From: Sesamum alatum
Lineage: Eukaryota; Streptophyta; Magnoliopsida; Lamiales; Pedaliaceae
Direction of reading: 5' to 3'
NCBI GenBank assembly: GCA_034509735.1
Contig: JACGWO010000004.1
Coordinates: 14,861,395 to 14,925,394 of the forward strand
DNA: 64,000 nt
Each line of letters starts with the position of its first letter. Position 1 is the stretch's first letter. The notes beneath the pieces were generated by a model. It did no database searches. It saw only the letters and a program-made list of their open reading frames with translations, and was not told the origin of the DNA. The position numbers and the translations under genes were made by a program. Shown piece after piece: positions 57,481 to 64,000 of this stretch.

Positions 57481-57709
57481 CTATTTGGTGGGAGGTTGAC
57501 TCCCGTTTGTGAGACTTAGATGGCTATTCCATCCAAAATATTACGTCGCAAGAATATTTTGGAACAAGAGAATCCTTTTTTGTATTATCAGTATTAAATA
57601 AGAGAGATACTCAGACATAAAGTAATGAAACATTTGAAGAAAAATATTTGAAAGCATTAACAAATATTTATTTAGATAACATTGTTATGGGCTTGTCAAT
57701 CAATGTTAT

Positions 57710-59921
57710 TGTTAGAATAGGTAATCAGAAAGCCAATTAGTTGGTGGTTATGTAATCTATTCTAAGCAATTTCCTTTATTATGTAATATTGAATTATTGC
57801 AAGTTATATCCAGTGGCATTATTTTGTTGTGTTAACTTCATATATACTTTGTTTCACTACTTTACATCATAACAAAGCCAATATACCAATTATACAACCA
57901 AGGTAGTTGGGTTGCGCATTGGATGGCAAACTATGAGACCAACTAATGGTAGTTGGGTCTAAAAGATTCCTAGTCGAGAGCCTTGACACTGGGCATCGGG
58001 CGTTCTATGAGACTTGCACTAGGTGTTGCATTCATTGGATGAGTGCGGTGTTTCATCAGCGACAAACATGGGACGACTATGCAACTTTAGTGGGTGGTTG
58101 AAAAGGGTTATCAATCCAACTGACTATCTCACACGGAGTCGTCATATAGAGGCCTATGAGCTTGGTCGGTATGACTGGTACTCAACTCTGGTAGTATGGG
58201 ATCTAGTCCTCAGACTTGAGGAACCATGACAGTCACATATATGTTGTATCATGGATCTGGCACGAGATGACTGTGTCTTTGATGTGGTCATTATAAGCCT
58301 TGTCCAATGCAGTTAGAACATATAGTAAGGATGGTGAGCTCCAAGATAGGATCCATCGTTTGTCAATATGTGATAGTAAGATCTCCTATGCACTCTAGAA
58401 TGCATTTAAACTCCCTAAGTTTGTCCACAACAAATGATTAAATAGGAAATGGTCTCCTATGTCAATCGGCGGAGTAAACGCGTTTAAAGTTCTGAGCATA
58501 GCTGTCTAGTCCAGGATGGGAATCGATGCGCAATTCCATGCCCTAGACTTAGATTCTAAAAACTGACGGAAGGACCCTACCTGTATTGTACTTGGGAGCC
58601 TAAATGTTCGCGCCAAATTTATCTAGTGTTTAGTGCCATGGACCATTGTTATATGACTATCCATGGTGGTGGGTGCTTATAGATTAATGGTTAATTAGAA
58701 ATAATTTGAAATCAGATTTAATTAATCAATTATGTTAGACACAAACTCAAGTCTAGCTGCAAGTGAATCTAACGAGTCACACAAGATCACTATAGAAGTA
58801 GTAGAATTAATTTGGAATTAATTCTAAAAGAAATAAATTAATTTCAATGGTTTAAATTAATTCTAGAGAATAAATGACTGGATCATTTAATGGGAAGATT
58901 CATTTATGGATGGCCCAATATGAAATTAATTGAACTAATTAGATATGGGTCTTGCACAATTGAATTAATTTAATTGATTTAATTATGTTTAATTTAATTA
59001 ATTAATTATATTAAATAATTGATGCAGATGAACTCAAGTTATTTAATTAGATTAAATAAATAAGTTGGGGTACTTATTGAACCTCTTAATTGATGAGATT
59101 AATTGATCATTGGGCTTGGATAGGCCTGGCCCATGAGGAAGGCAACCCAAACCAAGTAGGAATCAGAGGCTCCTTGAGGAATGAATATGGACGAGAGTAG
59201 AACTTAAGCGGCCCTCATTCTCTGCCACCACCAACACCATCATGACTAGATTCATGATGTTTGACCTGGGTGTTATGAAAATCAAAAACACATCAAGGTT
59301 TGATTAGCTTAATTGACTTGATTAATTGAGGGTTAACTTGTATGCTATGATAATCACACAATTAGCCCATATGTATTTCACCTTTTGAAAAGGTGAATAT
59401 ACATCTAGTAGTCAATTGAAAAAAATTCATTCATACTCTTTCAATACACAATTCGGCCTCTCCTCTCCTTACGCTCTCCCTCTCTTATTGTATTCTTTGA
59501 ACAAGGTGTAAGATTAAACTAACAATTCAGATTCATTAATTGATAGTGCAAATCCGAATTCGTCGGTTGAAAGAGCACGAGCTATCTAGCAATAGTCTCG
59601 TACTGCTTCCGTTTGTTTGGTGTGAAAAAATGTGAGAGGATCTACGTTGATCCTTGCATGAACACAACATCCGGAACAATGCTAGTAGCCGAATTAGTAA
59701 CCGAAATGAAAGAGGTAAATTCGATGGAACCGTTTTGTATTTTTTTTTTGGTTTCCTCGCCTAAGCCACTTATGAATTTTTATTAATTATTCATTTTTAA
59801 GTTCTTACGTGTCAAACACCTGGAAAATAAAGGGGTACACCCCTTGATCTGGTATTAAATTTGACTTGAATTCCATCTTTCGCTGCTTTCTCTTATTCCT
59901 GAGCACAAACCGTTCCTTTCA
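57710..59921 (+). repeat. copia-type solo LTR (second subfamily)
   Basis: 2212 bp, starting TGTTAGAATAGGTAATC and ending CCGTTCCTTTCA, flanked by GTTAT at 57705-57709 and 59922-59926. It shares more with the solo LTR at 43018 (GTGTTTCATCRGCGACA, GCGCATTGGATGG) than with those at 23-37 kb. Confidence 0.9.
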
Positions 59922-59926
59922 GTTAT

Positions 59927-60800
59927 TATCCTACCCACGCCCATATCCAATGAATACTCATGATGATTTCTTTATTCCCTACTTTTACACTACTTGAAAA
60001 AATACTCATTGGGTCTTTTTCAAATTATACACAAAAAGATCAGGTAGGGTTTAGGTCTTACCTTTTACTTTTATGTTTTCTTTTTCTTTTCCTTTTTTTT
60101 TATAATAGATAGTAAAAAATTAAAACTTCTTAAATTCTAAATTAACTTATTAATAGCATTCTTGACTTGTCGCGTGATAAAATAAAAATCTAATTAATCA
60201 AATTTTCAATATGTTGAAATTGACCATCATTAAAATTTAAATAATGATCTCAACTTTGTCCAAACGATATACCAATGTTAATTAATCATGAAATCGATAT
60301 AAGTCCAAAATTAAGTATGAAAACTTAAAAAAGAACTAGTAAAAAATAATGAAGTTAAGTATGAAATATATTTAATTTTAACTTGAATTTCTTATTCATT
60401 TGAATTTACTATAGACAAAGTAAACTTATTCCCAGTCAAGTGGTGCCACGCAAAAAATAATATATTCAATATCAATTTATATTTACATTTCAAGTTTAAT
60501 CAAATTTAATTCCTAAAGAAAATTAATTAATTGATATTAACATTTATTCTTCAACCAATCAAATGATGGAAAGTGTGAAATCATATCTTACAAATCAAAC
60601 AAGTGCAAGCTAGTGATTTGACAATTAAATCATACCTTGCAAAATTAAGAAAATAAATGCTAAAGAAATCATGCAGAGACAATGATTAAATCGCACAACT
60701 TCATCAAATAAATATGACAAAGTATTTCATCCCACAACTATAAGTAGCGGTATTTCCCAACTATTCAAGACGCAACTGAATATAGAAGAAGACATAAGTG
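59927..60800. other. AT-rich spacer
   Basis: No gene, RNA or repeat is recognised in this very AT-rich stretch. Confidence 0.4.
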
Positions 60801-60819
60801 AAATACAAGTAATGTTATT

Positions 60820-61190
60820 AAAGTACAAGTCAAAACCGTGGTGGAAGATCCACGCATTCAAAACCTTGGTGGAAGATCTCCTTGAGATTTTCTCTAGCAA
60901 ATCTCAAGAAAGAAAATCTCAAGGAGATCTACACTTTCAAGGAAAAATCAAGGAATTCATCGCGAAAATCATCAAAATTTGACGTTTGATTTGTGATTGC
61001 GGTGTGAAACCTATGGAGTAACGTTACTAAAGACAAGTCAAAACCTTGGTGGAAGATCCACACGTTCAAGGAAAAATCAAGAAATTAGTTGTGAAAATAA
61101 TCAAATTTTTACTTTTGATTTGTGATTGTAGTGTGAGACCTATGGATTAACGTTATTAAAGTACAAGTCAAAACCTGTGGAAGATTGGAA
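60820..61190. repeat. imperfect tandem repeats with a perfect hairpin
   Basis: The phrase AAGTCAAAACC(T)TGGTGGAAGATC occurs near 60829, 61033 and, shortened, 61165. GATTTGTGATTG with GTGTGARACCTATGGA occurs near 60987 and 61118. Within it, GATCTCCTTGAGATTTTCT (60875-60893) and its exact inverse (60911-60929) form a 19-bp stem with a 17-base loop. Confidence 0.7.
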
Positions 61191-62400
61191 CTCTGACGTT
61201 ACCAAAAAACAAATATAAAAATTCAAATCAAATATTTTAATTTATAGCGTTTAATTTGGGAATAAGTCAAAAAATCCTCGAACTTATGTTGTTGAAGACT
61301 CAAATCAACCTCAAAGGAGATCAAAACATCAAGTTTCACCTTTGAAGTTACCAAGTCAAAGCTCGCGCTCTTGAAGTGAAGAATCAAAGGATTCAAGTAG
61401 AGATTTTTGTATCCACAAAAACACAATTAAATTCAATTTGTTCCACATATTAATCGAGTTTAGCTAATTTAAATTTTGTTTGTACTTTTTTATTCTTTAA
61501 CTATCAAGTTAAGTTTTTAATTAATTCCATCAAAAAGTTAATTTAGAGTTACTATCAAAATGAAGATGAAAAAACTTTAGCGTAATGGTCAAAGTATTAA
61601 TATGTAAAAATTCTATGTACGCATCTATCCATATCACCGTCTGGGCGGCTAAGTCTCTCTCTTTTTTTGGTGGAGCTGTTTTTTTCAAGTGGTAGTTGTG
61701 CTTTACTCCCCATCCTAAGAAAGATTTGATACATTTTTGGTAGCTTGGCAGACAAAGTGAATTCGATCTGATGACGACTCCTTACACTTATAAATAAGTA
61801 GCCGCAATCACACGCGGTCCCCACGAGCATAATATTTATAAATTTAAGTTTTAATAAGCATAAAGTTTGTTTGACTTGTAAACAAAATAAAATTGTACAA
61901 TTCTAACTTAAATGCACATTAGTCGCATACTTGTTAATTCTTTAACTCTAATTTATTTCTTGAATTAATATTCATGACTTATAATATCGCATAACTATTG
62001 ATATATAAGATTAATATATTACTCGTAATATAAAAAACGAAAAACCCCATCTAGAAATGGTTCAATATATAAGCACTAGAAAATTCCAAGAAAAAGAATA
62101 GAAGATAAACACATATGCACATCGCTTCTTTAAGAAGGGGGGTCCATCATGTAAAAACTATATTAGTAGTATATATGCAACTCTGAGGTTTTTGATTGTC
62201 TAATGACTATAGTTAAGAACTGTGTAATGTCATTTGCACAATTATGTACTTAGTAGTAAGGGTTTGTACATGATAGAACTGGAAGATGCTACTTTTTGTT
62301 AGTTAACATATGCATGTATTCAATGCTGAAAATATGTTGTAATATATGCTAGTGATATGCACGTTGATGTAAGATGTTATTGCTATAAATGGAGCTCTGT
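61191..62400. other. AT-rich spacer
   Basis: No supported gene. Short minus-strand frames at 61223-61426 and 61597-61830 show no family features. Confidence 0.4.
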
Positions 62401-62409
62401 AAGGAAAGC

Positions 62410-62815
62410 TTATGGTTTTTCTTGTCCTTTTTGCAATGAATTTGATATCGTAACGAAAGCTATATTCTCGTAGAAAATACTCCTATAATGGCTACGACTC
62501 GATAGTCGTAGCATAAGATGGTGTTTTTGCATCGAGTTTTACATCATACCTAAAGCTATTTTCTCATAACGATTACTCACATAGTAACAATGACTCGAAA
62601 ATTATAGCAAAAGGCTGTAACAAATCCAACTTTTTGCTTCGAATAGGACACCGTAACAAAAGCGAATTTTTTGTAGCAAATAACTTTTTGCTATGAATTT
62701 TGTGCATAGCTACGCCCTTTGTCCCATTCATAGCAAAATCATAGCAAAAACCTTTTCGCTACGAATTTTGGCCATTTGCTACGATTTCAGCATTGTAGCT
62801 AAAAGCAAAAGGGGG
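62410..62815. repeat. CACTA-like subterminal repeat array
   Basis: Many short words, GCTACGAATTTTG, CATAGCAAAA, CGTAACRAAAGC and GTAGCAAA, occur in both orientations, as in the subterminal arms of En/Spm-like elements such as the one at 40332. No CACTA terminus with a target duplication was found. The phrase AAAAACTATATTAGTAGT flanks the area (about 62153 and 62827). Confidence 0.5.
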
Positions 62816-62829
62816 GGTTCTTTATGAAA

Positions 62830-63326
62830 AAACTATATTAGTAGTTAATCATGTCACCGAAGACATAAACCAAAAGGATGAGCAAAATAATCCTTAGAGG
62901 ACGGAGAGGCAAGCAATTGACGACCAACAACAAGCTCTAAAGAAAAATGCACAATTGTGAAGTTTAGTGCTTCCTTGACTTATCGAGATAATAATTAAAT
63001 ATCCAACCATCCATCTCTAATCAATGACTAACCATTCTGCTTCTTTATATGGTTTATAACGTTCTAACCACAAAAGTGTAATCTAAAGGAAGATTCTAGA
63101 GCACAAAAATCTAACAGAAACATAAGAGGTTAAAGAAGAAAATATCATACTACTATAACTGTTGTAAAGCTTACATTAACTATTAGGAAATTAAACAACA
63201 TCCTGCAGCGGATAGATGTACCCCTCTACATTAGCACACGCAATGAAAACCAGTTGATTTACATTCTAACTTTATGATAAAATGAAATAGTTAATGCTAG
63301 AGAGAATGAGAGACAGAAATGCTTAC
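62830..63326. other. spacer before the RRP36-like exons
   Basis: I looked for the last exon of the RRP36-like gene on the minus strand and did not find it. Nothing else is recognised. Confidence 0.35.
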
Positions 63327-64000
63327 AATTTTTCAAAAAAAAGTTGTTTTCCTTTCTTTGTAGTTTCCTTCTCTTTCTTCTTATGCTCGATCAATATATC
63401 CTTCTCAGTATGCTTTGTTTCTGCGGACTTCAATTCTTTATCCTAGTCCAGATGAAGTATTTAAAGGAATTTAAGGTCGGTGGGAACTTGTAGGTGATAT
63501 GCTAAAGATTGTAAGTGAACTTATAATGAATAAAGAGGAAAAGCACTTACAATCCGGGCCATTCGATCCTTTAATTCCTTTATGTCTTATGGATCTTTAA
63601 ATCAACCTAACCAACATAAAAGTATACCAGTAGCCATAGGTAAATAAAGTCCAAAAAATGTGAAATAGGATTCTTCATGTACAAATAGCATGAGGTACTA
63701 CTCAATCTAATTCAACATTAATTTGTAATGACAGGGCATGATGAAGTGGATGTATTCTTGCTTGGAAAATCCTAAAAGAGTAAAAGCATGTTTCAAGTCT
63801 TTAACCAATAACATTAGAAAAAATCTTAAATTCATAAACTAAAAAATTATCAAGATTAGGATATGTGACATAGAATAGAATGGACACATATTCAAGATTC
63901 CAACAATTAATTATGAATCAAACAAATGACAACTAGACTCACCTTTTTAGCCATTTGAATAACTCTCTGAATCTACTGACATGCTTCTTGCTATTCATCT
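63327..64000 (-). pseudogene. RRP36-like rRNA-processing protein, decayed exons (runs off the window)
   Basis: On the minus strand, exon 63442-63327 reads DKELKSAETKHTEKDILIEH then KKKEKETTKKGKQ, the conserved basic helix of RRP36, a nucleolar factor for early cleavages of pre-rRNA in the small-subunit processome. It is preceded by a TAG acceptor. The family's following PF-LKK block appears only after a one-base shift in a T run. The exon before it (about 63594-63551) gives DIKELKDRMARI with a GTAAGTG donor, but has TAA three codons in. At the window edge (64000-63943) SKKHVSRF and, in another frame, VIQMAKK with a GTGAGT donor fit the RRP36 segment near SKKPVSRFREV. Exon order is right, but the stop and shifts point to a pseudogene. 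Identification rests on motif memory only. Confidence 0.5.

Overview
The window is nuclear DNA from a flowering plant, most likely a eudicot. The evidence is spliceosomal introns, long AT-rich spacers, one recognisable plant single-copy-type gene, and nested Ty1-copia, Ty3-gypsy, CACTA, PIF/Harbinger and hAT transposons. I cannot name the species. There is no prokaryotic-style operon, no CRISPR array and no intact tRNA gene.

Layout: (1) 1-1.2 kb, C-terminal remnant of a hAT transposase. (2) 1855-13338, an 11.5-kb PIF/Harbinger-type DNA transposon delimited here by 15-bp terminal inverted repeats and a TTA target duplication. On the minus strand it carries the expected transposase and the C-terminal part of the usual ORF1 protein. 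On the plus strand it carries four extra genes: one GRF-type zinc-finger/membrane protein and three diverged Myb/SANT-like genes, each SANT gene with its own TATA box and one intron. Every gene in this copy has at least one lesion. This is the most unusual object in the window. (3) 13.4-15.7 kb, a GAGCTCGAGCTCG-rich fold-back, a tRNA-like (SINE-type) head and a MITE. (4) 15.7-22.2 kb, the only clear host gene: a syntaxin-6 N-domain/t-SNARE-like protein on the minus strand, probably with a 4.8-kb last intron.

(5) 23210-37571, a degraded Ty1-copia element with 2-kb LTRs. Its 5' LTR is interrupted by two further solo LTRs of the same family, one in each orientation, each with a perfect 5-bp target duplication. 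(6) 39273-39579, a 307-bp CACTA MITE. (7) 40332-53070, a CACTA element (TSD TAA) without visible transposase that contains an Agenet/Tudor-domain gene fragment. A chromovirus-like gypsy element (42702-50425, TSD TTCTT) sits inside it, and that element's left LTR is interrupted by another copia-type solo LTR (43018-45243, TSD GAATG). (8) 53.2-56.1 kb, an internally deleted gypsy remnant. (9) a 50-bp minisatellite at 57.15-57.48 kb, then a fourth solo LTR (57710-59921, TSD GTTAT). (10) 60-63.3 kb, AT-rich DNA with fold-backs and a CACTA-like subterminal array. (11) 63.3 kb to the window end, decayed exons resembling the nucleolar rRNA-processing protein RRP36 on the minus strand.

Most elements are decayed. 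Several breaks are TAG where the family has CAG, or TGA where it has CGA, which is what cytosine methylation followed by deamination would leave. Insertion order follows from the nesting: the CACTA element is older than its gypsy, which is older than its solo LTR; the copia element is older than the two solo LTRs in its 5' LTR.
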